This document shows, piece by piece, positions 1 through 9,350 of a stretch of 64,000 nt of DNA. The notes beneath the pieces were generated by a model, which had not been told where the DNA came from, made no database searches, and saw only the letters and a list, made by a program, of their open reading frames with translations. The position numbers and the translations under genes are program-made. Each line of letters begins with the position of its first letter. The stretch's first letter is position 1. The DNA is from Hellea sp. GTDB taxonomy: Bacteria; Pseudomonadota; Alphaproteobacteria; Caulobacterales; Maricaulaceae. The stretch lies in assembly GCA_028224375.1 (NCBI GenBank), contig JAOIVW010000013.1, positions 23,397-87,396 of the forward strand, given 5' to 3'.

Positions 1-343
1 ATTTTAAGAGCGAAATATCCTCATAAGAGCTAACAGATTTATAAATTGAGAGATCTAACACAGATGTGACGCTGCAATTCATCGTGCCGAAATCTTCGTC
101 CTCAACCGCGACTTTGTTTTCATTAGGTGAGACTGGGTTACGCCTCTTAGAAGCTTTGACTTGACCTTTGATGTCTACAAAGCCCTGCTCACTCGCTTTT
201 TGCAAAACATTTTCAAGCGACGTCACAGCATCATTTTTAGGCGGCGCAGGATCAGATTCATCTGCCGCGACAGCAACGCCGCCCCATAGAGCGGAAGCAG
301 TTATAATCCCTGCAGCGGTTTTACGGATAGTCTTAAGCGCCAT
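1..343 (-). CDS. Exported flagellar-locus protein of unknown function (partial)
   Basis: The frame starts with an ATG at 343, five bases after the motA stop, and stays open to the window edge, so only the first 114 codons are visible and the ORF track does not list it. The N-terminus is a plain signal peptide: two lysines, a hydrophobic stretch and an Ala-rich end (VAVAADES) that should be cleaved after AVA. The rest is charged and low in hydrophobic segments, so a periplasmic protein is likely. Its position directly behind motA suggests a role at the motor or stator, as for accessory Mot proteins of other alphaproteobacteria, but I do not recognise the family. Confidence 0.7.
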   Translation of the reverse strand, partial: MALKTIRKTAAGIITASALWGGVAVAADESDPAPPKNDAVTSLENVLQKASEQGFVDIKGQVKASKRRNPVSPNENKVAVEDEDFGTMNCSVTSVLDLSIYKSVSSYEDISLLK

Positions 344-348
344 TTCGA

Positions 349-1215
349 TTAAGCCGCCTGTTTTAAGGCTTTGAGAGATTCTTCAATATCAGTGAAACTC
401 GGACGATTATGTTTCGGGGCACTCCGGCGAGCCACCTCAACACAAAGATTGGTTGGATTATTATGCAGGCTTGAGACTAAAACACCGCGGATGAGTGAGT
501 AAAAATAATGTTCTTCTTCACGAACGGTTTTGACCTTATTAGCAAAAGGTCCGACGAGTGAATAGGCGAGAAAAACGCCGAGGAATGTTCCAACCAAGGC
601 CCCACCAATCATACCGCCCAAGACTTCCGGCGGCTTATCAATAGAGGCCATTGTTTTAATCACGCCAAGAACTGCAGCAACAATACCAAGAGCGGGCAAG
701 GCGTCGGCCATATTTTGCAAAGCATGAGAGCCGTGCAGACTGTTTTCCTTCATAACCTCAAGCTGTTTATCAAGAAGTTCTTCAACCTGATAAACATCAT
801 CAAAATTCATAATCATTGACCGTATGGTGTCGCAAATTAGCTCAACAAAATATGTTTCTTTCAAAATACGGGGATATTTCTGGAAAAGAGATGACTCTTC
901 AGGATTCTCAATATGCGCTTCGATTTCAACGGGACTTTCTTTTGCGATACGTACTAATTCATGCATCAGGCAAAGAAGGTCGTTGTAATCAGACTTTTTC
1001 CATTTCGCGCCCTTAAAAACAGCACCAAAATCTTTTAATGTACCCTTGATGGTATGCATATCATTTCCGCAGGCAAACGCGCCAACAGCGGCGCCTCCGA
1101 TAATCATCATCTCATAGGGAAGCGAATGTAATATAATTCCGAGCTTACCGCCTGCGAGAAGGTACCCGCCGAAAACACAGACCAATGTCAAAATAATACC
1201 GAATATAGAACTCAT
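349..1215 (-). CDS. motA: Flagellar stator protein MotA
   Basis: MotA forms the ion channel of the flagellar stator with MotB and pushes on FliG from the inner membrane. The protein has the family opening (IILTLVCVFGGYLLAGGKLG), a second hydrophobic segment near residue 35, a charged cytoplasmic loop of about 100 residues, and a closing pair of helices (ALGIVAAVLGVIKTM and GALVGTFLGVFLAYSLVGPF). The track begins at a TTG at 1236. The ATG at 1215 gives the usual MotA N-terminus and 288 residues, so I prefer it; neither start has a strong ribosome site. It lies between the fliM-like gene and the exported protein on the same strand. Unusually, motB is not adjacent in an operon but transcribed from the opposite side of fliM. 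Confidence 0.95.
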   Translation of the reverse strand: MSSIFGIILTLVCVFGGYLLAGGKLGIILHSLPYEMMIIGGAAVGAFACGNDMHTIKGTLKDFGAVFKGAKWKKSDYNDLLCLMHELVRIAKESPVEIEAHIENPEESSLFQKYPRILKETYFVELICDTIRSMIMNFDDVYQVEELLDKQLEVMKENSLHGSHALQNMADALPALGIVAAVLGVIKTMASIDKPPEVLGGMIGGALVGTFLGVFLAYSLVGPFANKVKTVREEEHYFYSLIRGVLVSSLHNNPTNLCVEVARRSAPKHNRPSFTDIEESLKALKQAA

Positions 1216-1281
1216 GGAGAAAGTCTTATGTGTCAATGATTACGTATTTATTAAAAATACACTATATCAGTGTGTATAATT

Positions 1282-2307
1282 TTAATTAAGACACGACTCT
1301 GGACAAAACTCAGGATTCATATTTTCGATAAGTTTGACTGCACGGTGAGATTTATAGATTCCAAGCGCAGCAGACCCAAAATTTACACTCCCTTCAACCA
1401 TCTCCGTCTCAAGTCCAATTGACTGTAATGACACGCCGGGTAATTCAATAACTTGCCCAATTTCAAATCGCGTGCAATCGGCGACTGTCATGCGGCAAGT
1501 CTCGACTACCGCCCTTACGGGAACAACCGCTGTATCTAGCGATTGACGCATATGGTCTGTCCAAGGGTTTTCAGGATCAATAACAGACGGACCATCTTCA
1601 TTCATGCAAGATGCTAAGAGATTCTGTAATAATGTTTGCGGCAGTAAAATTTTAAACGTCAGAGACAAGGGCTTTGACGGCTTAGACACCGTTTTTTTGA
1701 CCGCTTTCTTATTTGCTTTTTTTGTTTCCGTTTTTTTTGTGTCCAGTTTTGTTTTTGTATGATCTTCGCTTTGCTGAACAATAAAAGTCACTTCATTCCA
1801 CACACCTTTATCATCGGCTAACTCAATATCTTGCAGATTGAGTGAACGCTCTGACTGTTTCAAATTCTCGCTGATGTTAGCAAAGGTTGCGGAGAAGAGA
1901 TCTCCAAGCGCAATGTCAAAACCTTGCACAATAGGCCTGAAAAGAATGAGGTCTAACTTGGTGGGTTTATAAGTCTCATCGATTACTTTAGCCTGCATCT
2001 CTAAAGAGCGCGTGGTAACTTGCGCCGCGAAACGTGACTCATAATGCGCCAGCAGAGTAGCTGGGTGATCTGAGACGCTATAGCTAAAACCAAGGCCCGT
2101 TTCCGGCAAAGCGGACTTAAGCTCTTTCAACTCCCCAGATTTTACGTCCACACGGCCCGTTTCCCAAGCCATCTGTGTAAGTTCAGAAAAGGCTGCACAT
2201 ATCGCCGAATGTAATGGATGCCAAATTTTAAGATTATTTATGATGTGATCCGGTATCCCAGATTTAACATCAAGTTTTTTTCGTAACAGACCCATAGCGC
2301 ACCACAT
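1282..2307 (-). CDS. fliM: FliM-like flagellar motor switch protein (divergent)
   Basis: The middle part (FDIALGDLFSATFANI) fits the CheC-like domain of FliM. The C-terminal 80 residues (VPVRAVVETCRMTVADCTRF to GIYKSHRAVKL) fit a SpoA/FliN-type domain. FliM forms the C-ring with FliG and FliN and normally binds CheY-P through an N-terminal EIDALL peptide. That peptide is not recognisable here. A lysine-rich linker of about 25 residues (KKTETKKANKKAVKKT) lies between the two domains. The track begins at 2364, but the first residues look untranslated; Met codons at 2307 or 2295 are more plausible, and no good ribosome site settles this. It is divergent from motB, with a CtrA-box-like site between them. 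Confidence 0.75.
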   Translation of the reverse strand: MWCAMGLLRKKLDVKSGIPDHIINNLKIWHPLHSAICAAFSELTQMAWETGRVDVKSGELKELKSALPETGLGFSYSVSDHPATLLAHYESRFAAQVTTRSLEMQAKVIDETYKPTKLDLILFRPIVQGFDIALGDLFSATFANISENLKQSERSLNLQDIELADDKGVWNEVTFIVQQSEDHTKTKLDTKKTETKKANKKAVKKTVSKPSKPLSLTFKILLPQTLLQNLLASCMNEDGPSVIDPENPWTDHMRQSLDTAVVPVRAVVETCRMTVADCTRFEIGQVIELPGVSLQSIGLETEMVEGSVNFGSAALGIYKSHRAVKLIENMNPEFCPESCLN

Positions 2308-2364
2308 TAGTGTTATTATTATTTTTACATGATACGCATAACTGCGTTTCGAAAAGCTTAACAC

Positions 2365-2379
2365 TTAAGGGATTTTTAA
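2365..2379. promoter_or_regulatory. CtrA-box-like site between fliM and motB
   Basis: TTAA-GGGATTT-TTAA is an exact TTAA-N7-TTAA match to the core of the CtrA box of alphaproteobacteria. It lies in the gap between the divergent fliM-like gene and motB. CtrA is known to drive early flagellar genes in this group. One short AT-rich match can occur by chance, so this is suggestive only. Confidence 0.4.
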
Positions 2380-2439
2380 GCACGTTTGTTACCCATAAAT
2401 TCAGGACTACCCTCTAACACTCAACTTAAAGTAAGTTAT

Positions 2440-3249
2440 ATGAGTGTTCCCATGGATAAAGAAACCAGACCCATTATAATACGACGCAAAAAAGTTTATG
2501 CGGCTGACGGGCATCATGGCGGGGCTTGGAAAGTAGCTTATGCTGACTTCGTGACCGCCATGATGGCTTTCTTCTTATTGATGTGGCTTTTAAATGCGAC
2601 AACCGAAGAACAGCGCAAAGGTATTGCAGATTATTTCAGTCCTAACATCCCTATTGCCGCTGTTTCTGGTGGTGGTTCTGATGCTCTGTCAGGCGATACG
2701 TTCTTCTCGCAACAATCACTTGCTAAATCCGGCTCGGGCATGAAAAGCGATTCAGGTAATAAGATTTTAGAGGAAGAACTCAAAAAAGCAGCCGAAGAAA
2801 AAGCTAAAGCACAAATCGAAGATCTAAACCAAGCCCTCATTAAAGAAAGTGCTGATTTATTGGAGCATGTAAGCTTAAAAATGAGCCCGGATGGACTGGT
2901 CATTGAACTTATTGATAGCGATGATAAGCCGCTTTTTTTGATTGGCGATACCACGCCCTCTGACCTCTTAAAACAACTTCTGAAAGTCGTCACTAAATCC
3001 TTTGAAACAGTACAGAATGATATCAAAATTGTTGGCCATACGGATGGCCGAGTCTTTATAAATAAGCAGCATTATTCTAACTGGGACTTATCAACGGACC
3101 GTGCAAATACAGCGCGGCGTTTACTTATCTCCTATGGCTTCCCCTATGAGCAGATTACCGAAGTTTCGGGCAAAGCCTATACAGACCCATTAGCCTCAGA
3201 TCCACTTGCGGCGCAAAATAGAAGAATTTCTATTATCATATTGCAATAA
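2440..3249 (+). CDS. motB: Flagellar stator protein MotB
   Basis: MotB anchors the stator to peptidoglycan and carries the proton-binding aspartate. Residues 30-55 hold the single membrane helix with its conserved Asp (YADFVTAMMAFFLLMWLL, Asp36 in this numbering). A Lys-rich coiled stretch follows. The C-terminal OmpA-like peptidoglycan-binding domain (KIVGHTDGR, then WDLSTDRANTARRLL) runs to the end. The track begins at a TTG at 2386. The ATG at 2440 gives a normal 269-residue MotB and starts just before the basic N-terminal tail. It is transcribed alone, ahead of flgE. Confidence 0.95.
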   Translation: MSVPMDKETRPIIIRRKKVYAADGHHGGAWKVAYADFVTAMMAFFLLMWLLNATTEEQRKGIADYFSPNIPIAAVSGGGSDALSGDTFFSQQSLAKSGSGMKSDSGNKILEEELKKAAEEKAKAQIEDLNQALIKESADLLEHVSLKMSPDGLVIELIDSDDKPLFLIGDTTPSDLLKQLLKVVTKSFETVQNDIKIVGHTDGRVFINKQHYSNWDLSTDRANTARRLLISYGFPYEQITEVSGKAYTDPLASDPLAAQNRRISIIILQ

Positions 3250-3337
3250 CTTATATGGTGTATAAAATATTACACACTTTATTAATTCCTTATAAGTACT
3301 CTTTTTAATTGAGTATATTAACTATCAAGGATTGATT

Positions 3338-4642
3338 ATGACAATATCTTCTTCTTTAAACGCTGGGGTCATGGGCCTTAACGTGAATGCCACCAGACTA
3401 GCAACCATTTCTGACAACATCGCCAATTCGAGCACCTATGGCTACAAACGTAGTGAAGTCGATTTTTCGAGCATGGTGATTAACCAGCGTTCCAGCGTCT
3501 ATTCGGCTGGCGGTGTAAGAGCGACCACCTATAAAGATATCCTAAGTACAGCATCGTTGGTGTCTACTGGCAATGCCTTAGATATTGCGATTAACGGTGG
3601 CGGCATGATTCCCGTCACAGACGTTTTTGGTGTCAACCAAACCAGTACCGAACGAGATTTCATGATGGTGCCCACGGGCGGGTTTTCGCCAGATGAAAAT
3701 GGCAATCTACGCACCCAAAGCGGCTTATATCTTTTGGGATGGCCAACAGATTCAACAGGCGACGTTATATCAGGCAGCCGCGACAGTACAAACGGCCTAG
3801 TTCCCGTCAATATCGACATCAGCCAATTTTCCGCCTCTCCGACCAGAAATATTGGTTTAGGGATTAACTTACCTGCAGATTCAACAATAGCAGGCGGAAC
3901 CGGCGAAGACTTTAGCCTTCCTATCGAATATTACGATAATCTTGGCCGCGCGCAGACTTTAACTTACACATTCTCACCCGTAGTCCCCGCCACAGGGGAA
4001 AGTAATAGCTGGAACGTGAGTGTAGCGGATTCAGCAGGCGATCCTTTAGCGCCTATCGCCAGTTTCGATATTTCCTTTAATGACACCGCAGGGAATGGCG
4101 GTTCAATTAATACAATTACGCCAGGTGCGGGCATGACCTATGATGCCGCAACGGGTGAAATGGAATTTAATGTCGTTAGCGGTCCAATGACAGCATTTAT
4201 TGGTAAGCCCGGCGAGAGTAGCGGTATTTCGCAACTCGCAGCCCCCTTCTCGCCCCATAATGTTACCAAGGACGGCTCTCCTATTGGGGATATACTAGGC
4301 GTTGAAATTAATCAAGAAGGCCAAGTCGAAGCCATCTTCAGTTCTGGCTTCCGCCGGACGCTTTTTCAGATTCCCGTCGTAGATGTTCCCAATGTTAACG
4401 GTCTGACGGCGCGAAACAATCAAGCTTACTCCGTCTCGCAAGATAGTGGCGATCTTTATCTTTGGGATGCAGGCACAGGGTCTGTCGGTAGCTATGCTGG
4501 CTATGCTTTGATGGAGTCCGGCACTGATATTGCCGCAGAACTCACCAGCCTTATTGAAACGCAACGCGCTTATTCTTCCAACGCTAAAATCATCCAAACC
4601 GTGGATGAGATGTTGCAGGAAACCACAAACCTCAAACGTTAA
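3338..4642 (+). CDS. flgE: Flagellar hook protein FlgE
   Basis: FlgE polymerises into the flagellar hook outside the cell. The N-terminus has the axial-protein heptad region (SLNAGVMGLNVNATRLATISDNIANSSTYGYKRS). The C-terminus ends with the matching motif (SLIETQRAYSSNAKIIQTVDEMLQ), and hook D1/D2-type sheet regions lie between. At 434 residues it is of normal hook length. The ATG at 3338 has an AAGGA ribosome site six bases upstream, so I use it rather than the TTG at 3332. It is the first gene of flgE-flgK-flgL-flgI. Confidence 0.95.
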   Translation: MTISSSLNAGVMGLNVNATRLATISDNIANSSTYGYKRSEVDFSSMVINQRSSVYSAGGVRATTYKDILSTASLVSTGNALDIAINGGGMIPVTDVFGVNQTSTERDFMMVPTGGFSPDENGNLRTQSGLYLLGWPTDSTGDVISGSRDSTNGLVPVNIDISQFSASPTRNIGLGINLPADSTIAGGTGEDFSLPIEYYDNLGRAQTLTYTFSPVVPATGESNSWNVSVADSAGDPLAPIASFDISFNDTAGNGGSINTITPGAGMTYDAATGEMEFNVVSGPMTAFIGKPGESSGISQLAAPFSPHNVTKDGSPIGDILGVEINQEGQVEAIFSSGFRRTLFQIPVVDVPNVNGLTARNNQAYSVSQDSGDLYLWDAGTGSVGSYAGYALMESGTDIAAELTSLIETQRAYSSNAKIIQTVDEMLQETTNLKR

Positions 4643-4658
4643 GCTTAGGATTAGATAA

Positions 4659-6131
4659 ATGTCACTCTCGCGCGCACTTTCCAACGCTTACACCGGATTG
4701 GCCACCTCTGGGTTCCGCGCTAATGTTGCGGCGAGCAATGTGGCAAATGCTTCTACGCCAGGCTATGTCCGGCGTGAAGTGATAACGACAGAAAACGTTG
4801 CGGGTAATCGCGCAAATGGCGTTCGGGTCGCGGGCGTTGAACGCCATCAGGATTTCTCGTTAACAAGATTGCGGCGCGATTCAGACGCTTCTTTCGGGCG
4901 CGCTAATATTTTGGCAAGTGCTTATGACCAACTTAATAGTGAATTGGGTGCGCCTGGCGATGAATATGGTCTCTTTGCGTCGTTTGAATCGCTGGAGTCT
5001 AATTTCAGAGAGCTGGCCAGCACTCCAGAGTCACCCGCTTTACAAAATGCCGTCCTGGCATCAAGCACAGAATTAGTAAACCAGTTCAACGATCTGGCCA
5101 CGATGACAAATTCACTACGTAATAATGCTGATGCTAACATTGGACGATCTGTTGAAACAGTGAACACAGCTTTAGAGCGGTTGCACACACTCAACGGCGA
5201 CATTGCCAGTATGAACCCACTGTCAGGTGATGGCGCCGCCGCCCTGGAAGATGAACGTCAAAAGCTGATTGATTCAATTGCGGAAATTATTCCCATAAAC
5301 GACATACGTAAAGACGGTGGACAAGTTGATATTGTCACGGATAATGGTGTCTACCTTCTCTCAGGAGAAGTCCATGAGCTGTCTTTTCAGCCTGCAGGCG
5401 TCATTCCCCCAGGTGCGTCATATGCCGATGGCACCGGTAATTTATCTGGCTTATTTGTCGGCGACCAAGAGCTGACACCCGGAACCGGAGGAAATTTCTC
5501 ATTAAGCTCAGGGACTTTGGCAGGATATTTCTCAGTTCGCGATAATGTCGCCCCAACATTTTCAGCTCAGCTAGACAGCCTTGCAGCCGATTTGGTTTCT
5601 CGCTTTTCTAATGATGGATTAGATCCGACGAAAGCTGCGGGCGCGCCAGGAATATTTACAGATGCAGGTGGGCCGGTTGATGTAACAAATATTTCCGGCA
5701 TTGCAGGCCGTCTGCGATTAAATGCTGCTATAGATCCTGTACAAGGTGGCTCCGCTACCCGTTTCCGAGATGGGCTTGGCGCGACAACAACTGGCCCCAC
5801 AGGTAATGCAGATATTATTAATGGATTTTTGGATGCCTTAAACGCCTCGAATAGCGCCCCAAGCGATTTAGGTCTATCCGGAAGTTTTTCATCCATTGAA
5901 TTGGTAGCAGGTTTTTCATCGGTGATTGGCGAGAACAGTATCCGCCATAACGCACTAAGCGCGAGCGCGTTGACACGCAGCAACGCGCTTTATGATGCAG
6001 AAATTCAAAAGTCCGGCGTGGACACCGACCAAGAAATGCAGTCCCTTCTCTTAATCGAACAATCATATGCTGCTAATGCACGGGTCATCCAAACGGTAGG
6101 CGAAATGATCGACCGCCTGATGCAAATTTAG
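4659..6131 (+). CDS. flgK: Flagellar hook-associated protein 1 FlgK
   Basis: FlgK is the first of the two hook-filament junction proteins. The N-terminal axial motif (ALSNAYTGLATSGFRANVAASNVANASTPGYVRR) and the C-terminal motif (LLLIEQSYAANARVIQTVGEMIDRLMQI) are both present. At 490 residues it is within the family range. It starts 17 bases after flgE and is followed within 10 bases by flgL, its partner at the junction. Confidence 0.95.
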   Translation: MSLSRALSNAYTGLATSGFRANVAASNVANASTPGYVRREVITTENVAGNRANGVRVAGVERHQDFSLTRLRRDSDASFGRANILASAYDQLNSELGAPGDEYGLFASFESLESNFRELASTPESPALQNAVLASSTELVNQFNDLATMTNSLRNNADANIGRSVETVNTALERLHTLNGDIASMNPLSGDGAAALEDERQKLIDSIAEIIPINDIRKDGGQVDIVTDNGVYLLSGEVHELSFQPAGVIPPGASYADGTGNLSGLFVGDQELTPGTGGNFSLSSGTLAGYFSVRDNVAPTFSAQLDSLAADLVSRFSNDGLDPTKAAGAPGIFTDAGGPVDVTNISGIAGRLRLNAAIDPVQGGSATRFRDGLGATTTGPTGNADIINGFLDALNASNSAPSDLGLSGSFSSIELVAGFSSVIGENSIRHNALSASALTRSNALYDAEIQKSGVDTDQEMQSLLLIEQSYAANARVIQTVGEMIDRLMQI

Positions 6132-6140
6132 GGGATCATC

Positions 6141-7151
6141 ATGCAATTAACAGGATATCCTGACCTCTTGAGTTTTACCCGCCGTAACCGAACAACAGCT
6201 AACATTAAAGCGCGCCTAGATGTCGCCGCGCAAGAGGCTGTAACAGGTCAACGCGCAGATTTGACCGAAGCCACGAATGGCCGCGTGGGCAATGCTCACC
6301 TTCTGAGTAAGGCTTTAAATGACATTGAGCAGAGCTCACGCATAAATGCTTTAAGCACGACACGCCTTGATATGATCGGCCAAGGTATTAGCGGAGCCCG
6401 CAACGCCATGAACGGCATTGATACGCGCGCGCTTATTGCCATAAATTCCGCAGGCACAGCTGACGTTGAGACAATCGCGGATGAAGCCAAAGCCAATTTA
6501 CGCAGCGTAATGAGCGCTCTGAGCTCAAAACAGGGAACGCGCAACCTTTTTTCAGGCGATGCAGTTGATCAATCGCCTTTTGCAGATGTCGATATCTTGT
6601 TGGATGATATTAAAAACATCATGGCAACAGCCGGGTCTCCTGCAAACATTGAATCAGCTTTGGATAGTTATTTCGATGACCCCGCCGGCGGGTTTCACAC
6701 AAATATTTATACAGGCGGCACAGATGCGGCCCCGCCGCTGCAAATTGGCGATGGTCAAAAACTCAACGTCGACTTACGCGGTGATAATGATGCCATCAAA
6801 GACATCCTGCGCGGCCTTGCCGTAATCGCCACAGCTGAGTCCTCGGGTAACGCCATTGGCACGTCCGCATTCACTGAAATCTTTAGTAGCGGCATTACAG
6901 CTGCAGCTAATGGGACGAGCGGGCTCATTAGTCTTGAAGGCAATCTGGGTATCGCTTCGGAAACTTTAGAAAAAGCCAATAGCCGGAATCAATTCGAAGC
7001 GCTGTCCCTGAACACTGCATACCAATCTCTGACGGGACGCGATCAGTTTGAAGCTGCCGCTGAGCTCAAACAGCTCGAAGTCCAACTTGAGAGTTCATAC
7101 ATTATTACATCACGGCTTTCCGACCTTAGCCTCACAAATTATTTGAGATAA
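6141..7151 (+). CDS. flgL: Flagellar hook-associated protein 3 FlgL
   Basis: FlgL forms the second junction ring between hook and filament. The 336-residue protein has flagellin-like N- and C-terminal helices (RRNRTTANIKARLDVAAQEAVTGQRADLTEAT; ELKQLEVQLESSYIITSRLSDLSLTNYLR) around a variable centre. A GGGGATCATC ribosome-site region precedes the ATG. Its place directly after flgK supports the call over a flagellin. Confidence 0.9.
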   Translation: MQLTGYPDLLSFTRRNRTTANIKARLDVAAQEAVTGQRADLTEATNGRVGNAHLLSKALNDIEQSSRINALSTTRLDMIGQGISGARNAMNGIDTRALIAINSAGTADVETIADEAKANLRSVMSALSSKQGTRNLFSGDAVDQSPFADVDILLDDIKNIMATAGSPANIESALDSYFDDPAGGFHTNIYTGGTDAAPPLQIGDGQKLNVDLRGDNDAIKDILRGLAVIATAESSGNAIGTSAFTEIFSSGITAAANGTSGLISLEGNLGIASETLEKANSRNQFEALSLNTAYQSLTGRDQFEAAAELKQLEVQLESSYIITSRLSDLSLTNYLR

Positions 7152-7154
7152 ATT

Positions 7155-8270
7155 ATGACCACTTTTCTAATACGCCTGTGTCTGTGTCTCGCGCTGAGTT
7201 TTTCAGTTTTTAACAGCGCAGCTTTTGCCGCTGTGAAAATCAAGGACATTGTCGATGTCGAAGGTGTTCGCGGCAATGATTTGGTTGGTTACGGCCTTGT
7301 CATTGGCCTAGACGGTACAGGGGATACTATTCGAAATTCACCCTATACTGAAGAGGCTTTGTCCAATCTGTTAGAACGCCTAGGTGTTAATATTCAAGGT
7401 AGTGATTTTCGTCCTAATAATGTTGCTGCGGTTATCGTGACCGCCTCCCTGCCCCCCTTCGCCCGCACAGGCTCGCGCATCGATATAAATGTATCCTCGA
7501 TTGGTGACGCCAAAAGCCTTGCGGGCGGAACCCTTATCATGACACCCCTTAATGCAGCTGACGGCGAAGTTTACGCTGTGGCCCAAGGTAACGTTCTTAT
7601 AAGCGGTTTTAAAGCTGAGGGCGATGCCGCCTCCGTCGTTGAAGGCGTTCCGACCTCAGGAGCTATTCCTAATGGCGCGCGCATTGAACGCGAGATTGAA
7701 TTTGACTTCATGTCAATGTCTCGCATTCGCTTAGCCTTGCGCTCACCTGATTTCACAACGGCTGAACGCATCGAGGCCAAGATCAATAAAAACTTTGGTA
7801 GGCCTATTGCGACTTTACTGGATTCGGGAACTGTCGAGCTTGACTTAAGCACCGTTTCACAATCCCCTGCCCGACTGCTGAGCCGCATTGAAAATTACGA
7901 CCTTACCCCTGCTCAGAAAGCGCGTGTTGTGATAGACCAACGCTCTGGTACAATTGTTCTAGGGCAGAATGTTAAGGTCTCTTCCGTAGCAATCGCTCAA
8001 GGAAACCTTTCCATCAAAATCGCAGAGTCGCCTTTCGTTGTAACTCAGCCCAATCCTTTCGGGTATAGTGAAGATATCATAGTGCCTCAAACCGATATAG
8101 GAATCGATAAGGGTGAGCCTGGGAATATCGCACTAGTAGAAGAAAACGTCACGCTCCCAGACCTTGTTGCCGGATTGAATGCGCTAGGAGTGTCCCCGCG
8201 TGAGATGATAGATATTCTAAAGACTATGAAGACGGCTGGCGCGCTCCACGCCGAACTCATCTTGCAATAA
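7155..8270 (+). CDS. flgI: Flagellar P-ring protein FlgI
   Basis: FlgI builds the periplasmic P-ring around the rod. A signal peptide (residues 1-25, ending FNSAAFAAVKIKDI) is followed by the highly conserved start of the mature protein (VDVEGVRGNDLVGYGLVIGLDGTGD) and other family blocks (PPFARTGSRIDINVSSIGDAKSLAGGTL; ISPREMIDILKTMKTAGAL-like end). At 371 residues it is full length. It ends three bases before the convergent fliG gene, so no room remains for separate terminators. Confidence 0.95.
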   Translation: MTTFLIRLCLCLALSFSVFNSAAFAAVKIKDIVDVEGVRGNDLVGYGLVIGLDGTGDTIRNSPYTEEALSNLLERLGVNIQGSDFRPNNVAAVIVTASLPPFARTGSRIDINVSSIGDAKSLAGGTLIMTPLNAADGEVYAVAQGNVLISGFKAEGDAASVVEGVPTSGAIPNGARIEREIEFDFMSMSRIRLALRSPDFTTAERIEAKINKNFGRPIATLLDSGTVELDLSTVSQSPARLLSRIENYDLTPAQKARVVIDQRSGTIVLGQNVKVSSVAIAQGNLSIKIAESPFVVTQPNPFGYSEDIIVPQTDIGIDKGEPGNIALVEENVTLPDLVAGLNALGVSPREMIDILKTMKTAGALHAELILQ

Positions 8271-8273
8271 AGT

Positions 8274-9350
8274 TTAGACCTGCGCATCCTCAGATACAGG
8301 TTTAATGAAAGTAATCCGTCCTTCTTTTTCCAACTTACCGATAAAGCTCATCAAACTTGAAATAGCATTATCGGATTCTTTTTGGCTTATATCCTTAATC
8401 TCTTCGATTTGTTCTTTATATTGCCCCGCCATACGTTGGGAAATATTTGCAAAGAGAAATTCGATTGTCGCAGGTTCTTGTTCACCGCCGGCTTTTAATG
8501 CGATGAGAAGCTTCTCCTTCTCAAAGTCCTTAAAGATGATCGGAATGGCGGTGGTAGGCAAGCGCTTGGGTAAGTCTTCAAACGTCATCATGCCTTTACG
8601 AATGCGTTCCGCTTGTGCCGGATCAGCTTTTTCGAGGGTCTCAAGCATCATGTCACGGCGCTCACGCGGCAATATACCCAAAATCTCACTGACAAAGGCC
8701 ACAGAACTTGGCGCGTCCCCTTCGGACTCCTCATTCAAAAATTCGATCTGAACAAGTTCAGCCACGGCTTCAATAGTGCGTATATCAATTGTGGTATCGC
8801 GTGATAATTGCCGTACACAAGCCACAGATACATCTTGCGGAAGCTCGGCTAATATTTCTCCAGCGCGATCTGTTGAGAATTGCGAGAGAATGATACTAAC
8901 CACTTCACTTTGCTTCGCGGATAGATATTTTGCGATATCAATATCCTTACGTTTTTTGAGCTCAGGCCAAACGGATTCAGCAGATGATACAGGCTTCGTC
9001 GCAGCGGCGCCGAATAATCGCACGGCCCGCTCTTTTTCAAAAAGGCTTTCCGCTAATTGCCGAGCGGCGTCATGGCCGCCGCGTAGTCCACCGCGCCTTG
9101 CGCTTAATTCCGTGATGAAATCTGCAACTGCAGCCAATATACTTTCCCGGGGAATAAGCGTTAGGTTTTCAAGCGCATTCATAAAAGTCCGTAAATGTTT
9201 ATCCTCGATTTTCTGAACAACGGGTCCAGCATAATCGGCGCCAAGGAGCGCTAGAATTACAGCAGCTTTTTCCGGATTCGAAAGTACAAAGGCTCCTCCC
9301 GTTTGCATCGCGAGAGATTGCGGCGGTACAATAACGGACGCCTCTTCCAT
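8274..9350 (-). CDS. fliG: Flagellar motor switch protein FliG
   Basis: FliG sits on the MS ring and takes torque from MotA. N-terminal (NPEKAAVILALLGADYAG), middle (ISLS-like repeats with SVAFVSEILGILPRERRDMMLETLEKADP, then MMTFEDL) and C-terminal (SQRMAGQYKEQIEEI) FliG segments occur in order. At 358 residues it is slightly longer than typical. It overlaps the fliP stop by one base and is the last gene of fliF-fliH-fliN-fliP-fliG, whereas fliG usually follows fliF directly. The sequence is rather divergent, but domain order is intact. Confidence 0.85.
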   Translation of the reverse strand: MEEASVIVPPQSLAMQTGGAFVLSNPEKAAVILALLGADYAGPVVQKIEDKHLRTFMNALENLTLIPRESILAAVADFITELSARRGGLRGGHDAARQLAESLFEKERAVRLFGAAATKPVSSAESVWPELKKRKDIDIAKYLSAKQSEVVSIILSQFSTDRAGEILAELPQDVSVACVRQLSRDTTIDIRTIEAVAELVQIEFLNEESEGDAPSSVAFVSEILGILPRERRDMMLETLEKADPAQAERIRKGMMTFEDLPKRLPTTAIPIIFKDFEKEKLLIALKAGGEQEPATIEFLFANISQRMAGQYKEQIEEIKDISQKESDNAISSLMSFIGKLEKEGRITFIKPVSEDAQV

